A stretch of 64,000 nt of DNA from Mesorhizobium sp. 65-26. Lineage in GTDB: Bacteria > Pseudomonadota > Alphaproteobacteria > Rhizobiales > Rhizobiaceae. Made by a program: the position numbers and the translations under genes. Location of the stretch: NCBI GenBank assembly GCA_001899205.1, contig MKVL01000010.1, forward strand, positions 515,914-579,913, given 5' to 3'. Shown piece after piece: positions 16,774 to 26,253 of this stretch (its first letter is position 1; every line of letters starts with the position of its first letter). The notes under the pieces were generated by a model. The model had not been told where the DNA came from. It did not search any database and saw only the letters and a program-made list of their open reading frames with translations.

Positions 16774-17541
16774 TCAAATCGACGCGGTTATGCCGCCATC
16801 GACATAGAGCGTGTGGCCGTTGACGAAAGACGATCCGTCAGAGGCGAGGAACACGGCCGCGCCCACCAGCTCGTCGACGTCGCCCCAGCGGCGGGCCGGC
16901 GTCCTCTTCTCCAGCCAGTCGGAGAATTCGGCGTTTTCGACAAGCGCGCGGTTCAGTTCGGTGCGGAAATAGCCGGGGGCCAGGGCATTGATCTGCAGGC
17001 CGTGCCGTGCCCAGTCCGCGCACATGCCCCGCGTCAGGTTGCGAATCGCGCCCTTGGTCGCGGAGTAGGGCGCGATCGTTTGCCGGGCCAATTCGCTGTT
17101 GACCGAGCCGACATTGATGATCTTGCCGCGCCCGCGCGGGATCATGCGGCGCGCCACCGCCTTGGCGACATGGAAGGTACCGGTGACGTTGGTGCGGAAT
17201 AGCCGCTCCCATTCTTCTTCGGGAAATTCGTCCAGCGGCGAGCGGAACTGCACGCCCGCATTGTTGACCAGGATTTCGATAGGGCCGATCTCGGCTTCGA
17301 TCCGGGCGACGTCGTGCTCGACCGCTTTCTGGTCGGTCACGTCGAAGGTCGAGACATGGGCGACCAGGCCCGTTTCGCGCAGGCCTGTCGCCGCCCCCTC
17401 GACCCTGGCCCGGTCACGGCCGTTCAGCACCACGGCGGCGCCGTGCTCGGCAAGCCCCTTCGCCAAGGCAAGGCCGATGCCCTGGCCTGAGCCGGTGACA
17501 AGCGCCAGGCGACCCTCGAGGCTGAACAGATTTTTCCTCAT
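16774..17541 (-). CDS. idnO: Gluconate 5-dehydrogenase-like SDR
   Basis: 255 residues of the classical short-chain dehydrogenase family. The cofactor loop TGSGQGIG is at 16-23, NNAG near 94, and the catalytic Ser146, Tyr159 and Lys163 are present. The C-terminal part (TRGMC, LAPGYFRTE, WLEKRTPARRWGD, FVNGHTLYVDGG) follows the gluconate 5-dehydrogenase/IdnO pattern closely as I recall it. That enzyme interconverts gluconate and 5-keto-gluconate. It lies 96 bp downstream of a sugar permease gene on the same strand and likely acts on the imported compound. The exact substrate could be another aldonate. Confidence 0.85.
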   Translation of the reverse strand: MRKNLFSLEGRLALVTGSGQGIGLALAKGLAEHGAAVVLNGRDRARVEGAATGLRETGLVAHVSTFDVTDQKAVEHDVARIEAEIGPIEILVNNAGVQFRSPLDEFPEEEWERLFRTNVTGTFHVAKAVARRMIPRGRGKIINVGSVNSELARQTIAPYSATKGAIRNLTRGMCADWARHGLQINALAPGYFRTELNRALVENAEFSDWLEKRTPARRWGDVDELVGAAVFLASDGSSFVNGHTLYVDGGITASI

Positions 17542-17637
17542 CTTCCGGTATCGCTCCGCCTGCCGCAGTTCCGCCGGGAATGCGCGGCGGGTGCGGGCAT
17601 ATCCCTCTTTGCGCCTACCATCAACGCCAAAGCCGCC

Positions 17638-18636
17638 TCAGTCGCTGCGCCGGAAATTGCGGGCGCGGTCGAACAGCACGGCGAGCAGGATGGCGCCGCC
17701 GATGAAGGCACCTTGCCAGAACGCGTTGATGCCGAGCAGGCCGAGGCTGTTGCGGATGACCTCTATAAGGGCCGCGCCGACGATGGCGCCGAAGGCGGTG
17801 CCGACGCCGCCGGCGAGATTGGCGCCGCCGATGACCGTGGCGGCGATGACCTGCAGCTCCATGCCGGTGCCGATGTTGGTTGTGACGGCGCCCAGCCAGC
17901 CGGTCTGGATGATGCCGGCAATGCCGGCCGAGAGCGCCGAGATCATGTAGACGGCGACCTTGATCTGGCGCACCGGAACGCCGGTCAGCGTCGCCGCGTG
18001 CTCGTTGCCGCCGATGGCGAAGATGTGACGGCCGAACTTCGTCCAGCGCAGCACGAAGCCGGTGATGAGCGCCAGCACGATGGTGTAGAGCACCGGGTTG
18101 GCGATGCCGAACAGCCAGGCACCCCCGCCCAGGGCCAGCAGCTTGTCGTGGTCGGGACCGAACTGGAAGACGACCGTGTTGTTGGAAGCGACCATCGCGA
18201 GGCTGCGGGCGATCGACAGCATGCCAAGCGTCACCACGAAGGGTGGGAAGCCGAGATAGGCGATGAGGATGCCGTTGAAGGCTCCGATGATGAGCGCGGT
18301 CAGCAGCGAGGCCGCGATGCCGGTGCCGATGCCGTAGCCGGCATGCATGGTCACCGCCAGCACCATGGAGCACAGGCACAGCACCGAGCCGACCGACAGG
18401 TCTATGCCACCGGTGATGATGACGAAGGTCATGCCGAGCGCGACGATGGCGACGAAGGTGACGTTGCGCGTGATGTTGAACAGGTTCTTCGACGTGGCGA
18501 AGGCATCCGTGGCGAAGGACAGGAACAGGCAGGCGAGGATGACGGCGATCACCACCCAGAAGGTCTGGCTGGAGAGCAGCCGCGACAGGAAGGTGTGTTG
18601 CTTGTGGGCGATCGTCTGGTCAAGTGTCACTGCCAT
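17638..18636 (-). CDS. Sugar ABC transporter permease (RbsC/FrcC type)
   Basis: 332 residues with about ten membrane segments. Hallmarks are GMTFVIITGGIDLSVGSVL near residue 75 and VIGGANLAGGVGTAFGAIVGA near 270. The start is ATG 18636, preceded by GGGAAAGG; GTG two codons upstream is possible. It follows the ATPase gene on the same strand by 53 bp, and the SDR gene follows it. No second permease is present, so this importer probably uses a homodimeric channel, as FrcBCA does. Its binding protein is encoded divergently at 19898. Confidence 0.9.
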   Translation of the reverse strand: MAVTLDQTIAHKQHTFLSRLLSSQTFWVVIAVILACLFLSFATDAFATSKNLFNITRNVTFVAIVALGMTFVIITGGIDLSVGSVLCLCSMVLAVTMHAGYGIGTGIAASLLTALIIGAFNGILIAYLGFPPFVVTLGMLSIARSLAMVASNNTVVFQFGPDHDKLLALGGGAWLFGIANPVLYTIVLALITGFVLRWTKFGRHIFAIGGNEHAATLTGVPVRQIKVAVYMISALSAGIAGIIQTGWLGAVTTNIGTGMELQVIAATVIGGANLAGGVGTAFGAIVGAALIEVIRNSLGLLGINAFWQGAFIGGAILLAVLFDRARNFRRSD

Positions 18637-18689
18637 TGTCACCTTTCCCGCCGGCGGCCAGGCGCCCGGCTGTCATGGATTGCGAACGG

Positions 18690-19451
<762 letters not shown>

Positions 19452-19897
19452 GTCTCGCGGCCATTTTTGTTCCCGTTCGATACGGGAGGGCCGTCGCGCC
19501 GCTCTCCTCGGCTCCTCCCGGAGACAGCGGCGGTTCATTTACGCAAATGCCGGAGCGGGCGTCAATTGTCTGATGAATGGCGAATTCGTAATTGTCTGAT
19601 GAATTGCAGAAGTCCATTTCGAAAAATCCGTTTTGTAGGACAAATAGCGGTTGACCTTGCCGCTTGGGCGTTATTAGCTGGGAACCGGAGGAAGATGCGC
19701 TGACTTTTAGAAGCCGGGTCTGCCGGCGAGGTCGCGCAAGATGACCGGCATGGCCGACCCGTCGGCGGCCGGACGTATCTGAAATGCTTGTCGACCTGGC
19801 GTGCCGGCGGAGCGTTTGCGTCCAGAAGCTCCGTCACCTGTCGGGCCGATCTGTATGGCGGGCACGCCGTGTCCGTCCGTTCGAAGGGAGGACTGAC
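19452..19897. promoter_or_regulatory. 446-bp divergent regulatory region with three operator-like sites
   Basis: This region separates the divergent ATPase and binding-protein genes. Within 80 bp it holds AATTGTCTGATGAAT (19564-19578), AATTGTCTGATGAATT (19590-19605) and TTTGTaggACAAA (19632-19644). The first two share a 15-base core, and all resemble the perfect site TATTGTCTGACAATA at 22910. The spacing between the first two centres is about 26 bp. They are probable operators for one or both FadR-type regulators encoded at 21063 and 23943. No convincing -35/-10 pair was picked out. Confidence 0.6.
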
Positions 19898-20887
19898 ATG
19901 AGGAAAACCTTACTGCTCGCCGCCGCTGCCGTCCTGGCATTCGGCGCCGGGCCAGCCTTTGCCAAGAAACAGCTCGTCATCGTCGTGAAGGGGCTCGACA
20001 ACCCGTTCTTCGAAGCCATCCATCAGGGCTGCGAGAAGTGGAACAAGGAAAACGCCAGCTCGGAGTATGAGTGCTTCTACACCGGCCCGGCCTCGACCTC
20101 GGACGAGGCGGGCGAGGCGCAGATCGTGCAGGACATGCTGAGCAAGCCGGATACGGCGGCGATGGCGATCTCGCCGTCCAACGCGCCGCTGATCGCGCAG
20201 ACGATCAAGAGCGCCAATCCGTCGATCCCGATCATGACGGTCGACGCCGACCTTGCCAAGGAAGACGCTGCGCTGCGCAAGACCTATCTCGGCACCGACA
20301 ACTACCTGATGGGCAAGAAGATCGGCGAGTACATCAAGAAGGCCAAGCCCAATGGCGGCACGATCTGCACCATCGAGGGCAATGCCGCCGCCGACAACAT
20401 CCTGCGCCGCGCGCAGGGCATGCGTGACGCGCTGTCGGGCAAGGAAGGCCTCGCCGCGCTGAAGGGCGAGGGCGGCTGGACCGAGGTTGCCGGCTGCCCG
20501 GTCTTCACCAATGACGACGGCGCCAAGGGCGTGCAGGCGATGACCGACATCCTCGCCGCCAATCCCAAGCTCGATGCGTTCGGCATCATGGGCGGCTGGC
20601 CGCTGTTCGGCGCGCCGCAGCCCTATCGCGACCTGGTCGGACCGCTGAAGGATCGGCTGGCCAAGAACGACTTCGTCATCGGCGCCGCGGATACGATCGG
20701 CGACGAGGTGGCGATTGCTCGCGACGGCCTTGTCACCGCGCTGGTCGGCCAGCGTCCGTTCGAGATGGGCTACAAGGCGCCCTCGGTGATGATCGACCTC
20801 ATCAAGGGCACCAAGGTTGCCGATCCGGTCTTCACCGGTCTCGACGAGTGCACCAAGGATACGGTCGACACCTGTATCCAGAAATAG
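19898..20887 (+). CDS. Periplasmic sugar-binding protein
   Basis: 329 residues of the ribose-binding-protein class. The signal peptide MRKTLLLAAAAVLAFGAG ends near AFA-KKQ, and the mature part opens with VIVVKGLDNPFFEAIHQG, the usual first strand of the Peripla_BP_4 fold. ATG 19898 follows AAGGGAGGA at good spacing. It is the ligand receptor for the permease and ATPase encoded divergently at 17638-19451. Paired cysteines in YECFY, TICTI and GCPVF and near the C-terminus may form disulfides. Ligand unknown; a sugar acid is suggested by the neighbouring SDR and dehydrogenases. Confidence 0.88.
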   Translation: MRKTLLLAAAAVLAFGAGPAFAKKQLVIVVKGLDNPFFEAIHQGCEKWNKENASSEYECFYTGPASTSDEAGEAQIVQDMLSKPDTAAMAISPSNAPLIAQTIKSANPSIPIMTVDADLAKEDAALRKTYLGTDNYLMGKKIGEYIKKAKPNGGTICTIEGNAAADNILRRAQGMRDALSGKEGLAALKGEGGWTEVAGCPVFTNDDGAKGVQAMTDILAANPKLDAFGIMGGWPLFGAPQPYRDLVGPLKDRLAKNDFVIGAADTIGDEVAIARDGLVTALVGQRPFEMGYKAPSVMIDLIKGTKVADPVFTGLDECTKDTVDTCIQK

Positions 20888-20896
20888 GACGCGATC

Positions 20897-20981
20897 GCGG
20901 GGCGTCCGCGAGAGGCGCCCCGCTCCTTCATAAAGGCTTTGCCGACAATGTGCGGCCCCGCGGAGCGAGGCGCTCCGCGGG
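20897..20981 (+). terminator. Two hairpins after the binding-protein gene
   Basis: Hairpin 1 pairs GCGGGGCG (20897-20904) with CGCCCCGC (20916-20923) and is followed by a short pyrimidine run. Hairpin 2 pairs CCCGCGGAGCG (20957-20967) with CGCTCCGCGGG (20971-20981) around a 3-base loop. Neither has a real U-tract. They lie between the binding-protein gene and the regulator gene and may terminate or stabilise the upstream message. Confidence 0.5.
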
Positions 20982-21062
20982 CTTATGCGCGTTGTCTGGA
21001 TCTTCGGCTGCCAGGAGCGGATCAGTCCCGGGTTCCGGGAGGATGGACGCATTGGAGCGCAG

Positions 21063-21839
21063 ATGCCTGACGGAAAATCAGACGGGCGATCAGCGGGCAG
21101 GGGAAAAGCCCGGGCGGCACGCGCCGTTCGCCGCGCCCACGCCGCGCACTTCCCTGGCGCCAGCGTGCATGCCTCGCTGGCCAGCGAGATCGGATTGAGG
21201 ATCGTGCGCGGCGACTATCCGCCAGGCACCATCCTGCCCAACGAGATCCAGTGGTCGCGAACCTTCGACGTCAGCCGCTCGGCGGTGCGTGAGGCAATCA
21301 AGATGCTGGCGGCGAAAAGCCTGCTGGCGTCGCGCCCCAAGATCGGCAGCTGGGTCGAGCCCAAGGAGCGCTGGAACCTTCTCGACCGCGAGGTGCTCGC
21401 CTGGTACGCGGCGTCGCCGGATCGTGAGGATTTCCTGCGCACCGTCCAGGAATTTCGCCACATCATCGAGCCGGAGGCCAGCGCCTTCGCCGCCATGCGC
21501 CGCAGCGAGGAGCAGATGGCCGAGATCAGCCTGGCCTGCCGCGAGATGGGCGAGGCGGCGAACCTGCAGGAACGGACGCGCGCCGACACGCGCTTCCACC
21601 TTGCCATATTGCGGGCCTCGGGAAACGACCTGCTGGTGCCGCTCGGCGTGCTGATCGAATCCGCGCTCGACCACCTGTTCATCTTCACCACGCGCCAGGT
21701 GGGCGACCAGCGGCTGGCGCAAAGGCTGCATGAGGCGATCGAGAAGAATATCCGCCTGAGGCGGCCGGCCGCCGCCCGCAACGCGGTGCACAGGCTGCTG
21801 GAGAATACCGACGAGGGCATCGGCCTTGCCGGCCGCTAA
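21063..21839 (+). CDS. FadR-type GntR-family regulator (FCD domain), copy 1
   Basis: 258 residues. A basic, disordered-looking extension (1-30, rich in Arg, Lys, Gly) precedes a winged helix (GLRIVRGDYPPGTILPNE, then VSRSAVREAIKMLAAKSLL). An all-helical FCD ligand domain follows, with the metal-binding pattern D...H...H (TRADTRFHLAILRASGND, then LHEAIEKNI). Such proteins usually repress sugar-acid catabolism and release DNA on binding the acid. ATG 21063 is chosen for GGAG 5 bp upstream. It is strikingly similar over its whole length to the protein encoded at 23943. Likely targets are the TTGTC-N-GACAA sites nearby. Confidence 0.9.
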   Translation: MPDGKSDGRSAGRGKARAARAVRRAHAAHFPGASVHASLASEIGLRIVRGDYPPGTILPNEIQWSRTFDVSRSAVREAIKMLAAKSLLASRPKIGSWVEPKERWNLLDREVLAWYAASPDREDFLRTVQEFRHIIEPEASAFAAMRRSEEQMAEISLACREMGEAANLQERTRADTRFHLAILRASGNDLLVPLGVLIESALDHLFIFTTRQVGDQRLAQRLHEAIEKNIRLRRPAAARNAVHRLLENTDEGIGLAGR

Positions 21840-21878
21840 GCACCGGGCGCACCGATGACGACGTTTACGGACGAACCC

Positions 21879-22817
21879 TCAGATCGTCTGCTTCACGCCA
21901 TCCCTGGTCGGCATCAGGTCAACGCCGTTGACCTTGCCGATATGGGTCGCCAGCATCGGCACATACTGGTCGGACGGGCCCGCCGCGAAGGCTCCGGCGA
22001 AGGAATTCTTGGCGGCGTTGCCGAGCGGATTGGCGATGCCGGCGGCGCCAGCCATCGACTCGAGATAAGTCAGGTCCTTGAAGGCGTTGGCGATGGAGAA
22101 CTTATGCGCGTCACGATCGCCCTCCAGCGTCCAGCGCATGAAGGTCTGGTAGAAGGGGCAATCCATGCGGCCGTTGCGGATGACGCTGTCGAAACGGTCG
22201 GGCGAGATGCCGACCTTCGCCGCCAACGCCAGCGCCTCGGAATAGATCGCGGCGTAGCCCAGCGAGATGAAATTGTTGAGCAGCTTCATGCGGTGGCCGT
22301 CACCGGTGTCACCGATGTGGACGATGCGGCCCGCCCAGGTGTCGATCACCGGTTTGACCCGGGCGAAGACCGCGTCGGGCGCGCCGACCATTGCGTCGAG
22401 CGAGCCTTCCCAGGCTTCCTTCGGCGTGCGGCTGAGCGGCGCGTCGACATAGTCGACGCCGAGATCGCGAAGCTCCGTTGCCAGTGCCACGGTCGAAACC
22501 GGATCCGATGTCGAGCAGTCGACCACGACCTGGCCCTTCCGGAGGCCTTCCTTCAATCCGCCGGGGCCGCGCACGATGGCCTCCACCTCACGCGAGCCGG
22601 TCACGCAGATGAAGACGATGTCGGTGGCCTCGGCCACCGCGCGCGGGGTCGCCGCCTCTTTCGCGCCGCGCGCCAGCAGGTCATCCGCCGGCTTGCGGTT
22701 CCTGCGGCCGAGAAAGGTGAGGGGATAGCCCTTCTCCACGATGTTCTTGGCCATGCCATGTCCCATCATGCCCAGGCCGATGAAGCCGATACGTTCGCGC
22801 GCGGCGGTCTCGTTCAT
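21879..22817 (-). CDS. 3-hydroxyisobutyrate/2-hydroxy-3-oxopropionate dehydrogenase family enzyme
   Basis: 312 residues of the beta-hydroxyacid dehydrogenase family. It has N-terminal NAD(P) loop GFIGLGMMGHGMAKN (GxGxxG), substrate motif VDAPLSRTPKEA near residue 125, and catalytic lysine in GHRMKLLNNF near 175. Enzymes of this family interconvert beta-hydroxyacids and their semialdehydes, including tartronate semialdehyde in glucarate degradation (GarR). SRTPKEAWEG replaces the usual VSGG(x)xGA, so the substrate may be unusual. ATG 22817 follows AGGAT/AAGGGAAG. The frame is open far upstream but that part overlaps the divergent gene and is not coding. It shares the operator at 22910 with that gene. 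Confidence 0.87.
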   Translation of the reverse strand: MNETAARERIGFIGLGMMGHGMAKNIVEKGYPLTFLGRRNRKPADDLLARGAKEAATPRAVAEATDIVFICVTGSREVEAIVRGPGGLKEGLRKGQVVVDCSTSDPVSTVALATELRDLGVDYVDAPLSRTPKEAWEGSLDAMVGAPDAVFARVKPVIDTWAGRIVHIGDTGDGHRMKLLNNFISLGYAAIYSEALALAAKVGISPDRFDSVIRNGRMDCPFYQTFMRWTLEGDRDAHKFSIANAFKDLTYLESMAGAAGIANPLGNAAKNSFAGAFAAGPSDQYVPMLATHIGKVNGVDLMPTRDGVKQTI

Positions 22818-22909
22818 ATCCTGCTCTTCCCTTGTTGCGGCGGTCGCCGGCGGCGTCGCCTTTTCCGCGGATTTCGCCACTCTTCGCGACGCGCGATTGC
22901 GTGAAATGA

Positions 22910-22924
22910 TATTGTCTGACAATA
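22910..22924. promoter_or_regulatory. Perfect 7-1-7 palindrome, candidate FadR-type operator
   Basis: TATTGTC-T-GACAATA is a perfect inverted repeat with one central base. It sits in the 138-bp gap between divergent dehydrogenase and epimerase genes, 32 bp before the epimerase start. The TTGTC half matches the repeated sites at 19564-19644. FadR-type regulators commonly bind short palindromes of this shape, and two such regulators flank the site. Confidence 0.65.
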
Positions 22925-22955
22925 CACATGAACAGGTGCAAATGTGGAGAGCAAA

Positions 22956-23852
22956 ATGACCAAGCGCATCATGTTCACCGGCGGCAGCGGCAAGGCCGGA
23001 CGCCACGTCGTGCAATATCTGGTCGAACATGGCTGCCAGGTGCTCAACATCGACACCAGGCCGCTCGACAATCCCAAGGTGCGCACGCTCATCACGGACA
23101 TCACCGATGCCGGGCAGGTGTTCAACGCCCTGTCGAGCTACATGGGCCTGCATGAATTCGACCCTTCGCTGCGGGCTCAGCCAGTCGATGCGGTGGTTCA
23201 CTTCGCAGCGATCCCCCGCATCATGATCGCGCCGGACAACGAGCTGTTCCGCATCAACGCGCTCGGCACCTACAACGTCATCGAGGCTGCGGTGAAGCTC
23301 GGGATCAGGAAGGTCATCATCGCGTCCAGCGAGACGACCTACGGCCTGGTCTTCGCCAACGAACCGCGCAACCCGACGCATTTCCCGCTCGACGAGGATT
23401 ACGATGTCGACCCGATGGACAGCTATGCCCTGTCCAAGGTGGTCAACGAGAAGACGGCACGCGCCTTCGCGTTGCGCAGCGGCTTCGACATCTACGCGCT
23501 TCGCATCGGCAACGTGATCGAGCCGCACGAATATGAGCTGTTTCCGAAATGGTTCGCTGATCCCGGTTTCCGCAAACGCATCGCCTGGAGCTATGTCGAT
23601 GCCCGCGACCTCGGCCAGATCACCCTGCGCGCCATCGAGAAGGATGGGCTCGGCTTCCAGGTGTTCAACGCTGCCAATGACGATACCTCGTCCGACCTGC
23701 CGACGGCGGAGCTCCTGAAGCGCTTCTATCCTGGTGTTCCGGTAAGCCGAGAGCTAGGCGAATACGAGACGCTGCTGTCCAACCGCAAGGCGCGCGACGT
23801 GCTCGGTTTCCGGCCGGAGCACTCCTGGCGCAGATACGTCAAGCCGGCCTGA
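22956..23852 (+). CDS. NAD-dependent epimerase/dehydratase (extended SDR)
   Basis: 298 residues. The cofactor loop is FTGGSGKAGRHVV (GGxGxxG) at the N-terminus; acidic DTRP after strand 2 suggests NAD preference. HFAAIPR, the active-site SSSET-type serine/threonine region (ASSETTYG) and YALSK (Tyr/Lys pair) are all present. Relatives include UDP-glucose 4-epimerase and uronate dehydrogenase, which oxidises uronates to aldarolactones. The latter fits the sugar-acid context, but I cannot separate the two. ATG 22956 has GGAG upstream; a GTG 12 bp earlier is less likely. Confidence 0.85.
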   Translation: MTKRIMFTGGSGKAGRHVVQYLVEHGCQVLNIDTRPLDNPKVRTLITDITDAGQVFNALSSYMGLHEFDPSLRAQPVDAVVHFAAIPRIMIAPDNELFRINALGTYNVIEAAVKLGIRKVIIASSETTYGLVFANEPRNPTHFPLDEDYDVDPMDSYALSKVVNEKTARAFALRSGFDIYALRIGNVIEPHEYELFPKWFADPGFRKRIAWSYVDARDLGQITLRAIEKDGLGFQVFNAANDDTSSDLPTAELLKRFYPGVPVSRELGEYETLLSNRKARDVLGFRPEHSWRRYVKPA

Positions 23853-23942
23853 CTGGCGCGGCGGCCGGGCAGGTCTCGCGTGGCCTGTGGTCTGGCCCTT
23901 CACACGCTTGACACATTCCGAAATCCAGACTTTGTGGAACGC

Positions 23943-24728
23943 ATGCGGGACGGCAACAAAAAGACAGCCAAGGCGCCGGGCAAGAAGGCGCCTGCAACCC
24001 ATGCGGCGGAGCCGCCGGCCGTTCGCCGCGTCGACGCGGCGCGCTTCGCCGGGGCGAGCGTGCATGCCTCGGTGGCGAACGAGATAGGCCTGCGGATCGT
24101 GCGCGGCGACTATCCTCCGGGCACCATCCTGCCCAACGAGGCCAAGTGGTCGCAAACCTTCGATGTCAGCCGTTCGGCGGTGCGTGAGGCGATCAAGATG
24201 CTGATGGCCAAGAGCCTGCTGGCATCGCGCCCCAAGATCGGCAGTTGGGTCGAGCCGAAGGAGCGCTGGAACCTTCTCGACCGAGACGTGCTTGCCTGGT
24301 ACGCGACGTCGCCCGACCGCGAGGTGTTCCTGAAGACGGTGCAGGAGTTTCGTCACATCATCGAGCCGGAAGCCAGCGCCTTCGCCGCCATGCGGCGCAG
24401 CGAGGAGCAGATGGCCGAGATCAGCCAGGCCTGTCGCGAGATGGGCGAGGCGGCGAACCTGCAGGAGCGAACGCGCGCCGACACGCGCTTCCACCTCGCC
24501 ATACTGCGGGCTTCGGGCAACGACCTGCTGGTGCCGCTCGGGGTGCTGATCGAATCGGCCTTCGACCACCTGTTCGTCTTCACGACGCGGGAGGCGGATG
24601 ACCTCCAGCATGCCCAGAAACTGCACGAGGCGATCGAGCGCAACATCCGGCTCAAGCGGCCGGACGCGGCGCGCAACGCGGTGCGCAGGCTCCTCGCCAA
24701 CACCGACGCGGTGATCCGCTCCCGCTAG
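23943..24728 (+). CDS. FadR-type GntR-family regulator (FCD domain), copy 2
   Basis: 261 residues, a close paralogue of the protein at 21063. Both share the winged helix (GLRIVRGDYPPGTILPNE, VSRSAVREAIKML) and nearly all of the FCD domain; differences concentrate in the basic N-terminal extension, which is Lys/Pro/Ala-rich here. The DNA is also conserved over most of the gene, pointing to recent duplication. ATG 23943 is preceded only by GTGGAAC, a modest ribosome site. It follows the epimerase gene by 90 bp and may be co-transcribed. It may bind the same operators as copy 1 or divide the ligand range with it. Confidence 0.9.
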   Translation: MRDGNKKTAKAPGKKAPATHAAEPPAVRRVDAARFAGASVHASVANEIGLRIVRGDYPPGTILPNEAKWSQTFDVSRSAVREAIKMLMAKSLLASRPKIGSWVEPKERWNLLDRDVLAWYATSPDREVFLKTVQEFRHIIEPEASAFAAMRRSEEQMAEISQACREMGEAANLQERTRADTRFHLAILRASGNDLLVPLGVLIESAFDHLFVFTTREADDLQHAQKLHEAIERNIRLKRPDAARNAVRRLLANTDAVIRSR

Positions 24729-24737
24729 GCGACCCTT

Positions 24738-24807
24738 CTAATCCGCCTGGGGCTCCTGTTGCATGAGAGGGGCGCCATCTTCCTGGATGTCTGGAGCCAC
24801 GGATTAG
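24738..24807. repeat. 70-bp imperfect inverted repeat
   Basis: CTAATCCG...GGCTCC on the left pairs with GGAGCC...CGGATTAG on the right, at the two ends of a 70-bp span. It starts 9 bp after the stop of the second FadR-type gene. It could be a terminator-like hairpin or a degenerate dispersed palindrome. The rest of 24808-24942 holds a TTGACA (24879-24884) without a good -10. Confidence 0.5.
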
Positions 24808-24942
24808 GCCGTCGTGGCGCTGCTCGGCGGGGCCGATGCGCCGCTACTGATGCGAAATCGTCCATGCGGGCGTCTGATTTGACAGCATTCCTACGACGCG
24901 GGTGAGTGCGTCTGGCCGGGGGATGCTCTGGGAGGAAGCGCC

Positions 24943-26172
24943 TTGACTTCAATCGCGCAAGGCCGGGCTGGTGGCATAGACAGCACCTACGCCTGGACGC
25001 GGCTTGCCGTTTCGGTGCTGCTGGCGACCATCGGCGGCGCCGGCATGTGGGCCGTGGTGGTCGTGCTGCCGGCGGTGCAGGCGGAGTTCGGAGTCGATCG
25101 CGCCGCTGCTTCCATACCCTACACCGCTACCATGGTGGGCTTCGCCGCGGGCAATGTGCTTGTCGGTCGCGCCATCGATCGGGTGGGCTATTGGATTCCG
25201 GCGTTGATTTCGTCGCTGGTGCTGTGCGCGGGCTTCCTGCTGGCGTCGCTCTCGACCTCCATCCTCACCTTCGCGCTGGCCCAGGGCGTCTTCATCGGCG
25301 TTGGCACGTCGGTCATTTTCGGGCCGCTGATCGCCGACATCTCGCACTGGTTCAACCGCCGGCGCGGCGTCGCGGTGACAGCGGCCGCCTCCGGCAACTA
25401 CCTTGCCGGGGCGCTGTGGCCGACGCTGATGTCCTACACGATGGAGAGCCATAGCTGGCGCTTCACCTACGCGGCGATCGGCATCGTCTGCCTGGTCACG
25501 ATGGTGCCGCTGGTGCTCATGCTGCGCCGGGGCGCGCCGCATGAGGCCGGCCCCGGTGCCAAGGCCAGTCGCCCGGTGCAGCCCGTCTCGTTGTCGCCTG
25601 GGGCATTGCAGACGCTGCTGGTGATCGCCGGGTTCGGCTGCTGCATGGCAATGGCCATGCCGCAGGTCCACATCGTCGCCTATTGCATGGACCTCGGCTA
25701 CGGCGTCGCGCGCGGCGCCGACATGCTCTCGATCATGCTGGTCGCCGGCGTGGTGAGCCGCATCGGCTCCGGCTTCCTGGCCGACCGCATCGGCGCAGTG
25801 CGCACGCTGCTCCTCGGCTCGGTGATGCAGGGCCTGTCGCTGTTCTTCTACATCCCCTTCGACGGGCTTGCTTCGCTCTATGTCGTGTCGCTGGTGTTCG
25901 GCCTGTCGCAAGGCGGCATCGTGCCCTGCTACGCCATCATCGTGCGCGACTACATGCCCGCGAAGGAAGCCGGGCAGCGCGTCGGCATCGTCATGATGGC
26001 AACGATCTTCGGCATGGCGGTGGGCGGCTGGATGTCGGGCTGGATCTACGACCTCACCGGCTCCTACACGGCAGCATTCCTGAACGGCATCGCCTGGAAC
26101 CTGGTGAACCTCGGCGCCATCCTGCTGCTCATCTGGAAGGCGCGCGGCAGCAGGCAGGCCGTGCCGGCCTAG
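24943..26172 (+). CDS. MFS transporter (monocarboxylate/oxalate-formate antiporter-like)
   Basis: 409 residues with twelve predicted membrane segments. The loop after helix 2 reads GRAIDRVGYW and the equivalent in the second half ADRIGAVRT, both variants of the MFS A-motif. HWFNRRRGVAVTAAASGNYLAGALWP in helix 5 is typical of the monocarboxylate porter/oxalate-formate group. The start is TTG 24943, with GGGAGGAAG 4 bp upstream; no in-frame ATG has a comparable site. It precedes the LacI-family gene in the same direction and may move an organic acid related to the sugar-acid pathway (inference). Confidence 0.85.
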   Translation: MTSIAQGRAGGIDSTYAWTRLAVSVLLATIGGAGMWAVVVVLPAVQAEFGVDRAAASIPYTATMVGFAAGNVLVGRAIDRVGYWIPALISSLVLCAGFLLASLSTSILTFALAQGVFIGVGTSVIFGPLIADISHWFNRRRGVAVTAAASGNYLAGALWPTLMSYTMESHSWRFTYAAIGIVCLVTMVPLVLMLRRGAPHEAGPGAKASRPVQPVSLSPGALQTLLVIAGFGCCMAMAMPQVHIVAYCMDLGYGVARGADMLSIMLVAGVVSRIGSGFLADRIGAVRTLLLGSVMQGLSLFFYIPFDGLASLYVVSLVFGLSQGGIVPCYAIIVRDYMPAKEAGQRVGIVMMATIFGMAVGGWMSGWIYDLTGSYTAAFLNGIAWNLVNLGAILLLIWKARGSRQAVPA

Positions 26173-26253
26173 CATCTGCCACCCGCGACTTGACAAGGAC
26201 AGGTACCTGCGCGACCCCAGACCGAGACGCAACGGCCGGGGAGGGAGGCAGGA

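Noticed and set aside
22817-23528. Upstream extension of the hydroxyisobutyrate-dehydrogenase frame to 549 codons
   Set aside because: The extra part is antisense to the epimerase gene. The dinucleotide-binding motif starts right after ATG 22817, which has its own ribosome site.
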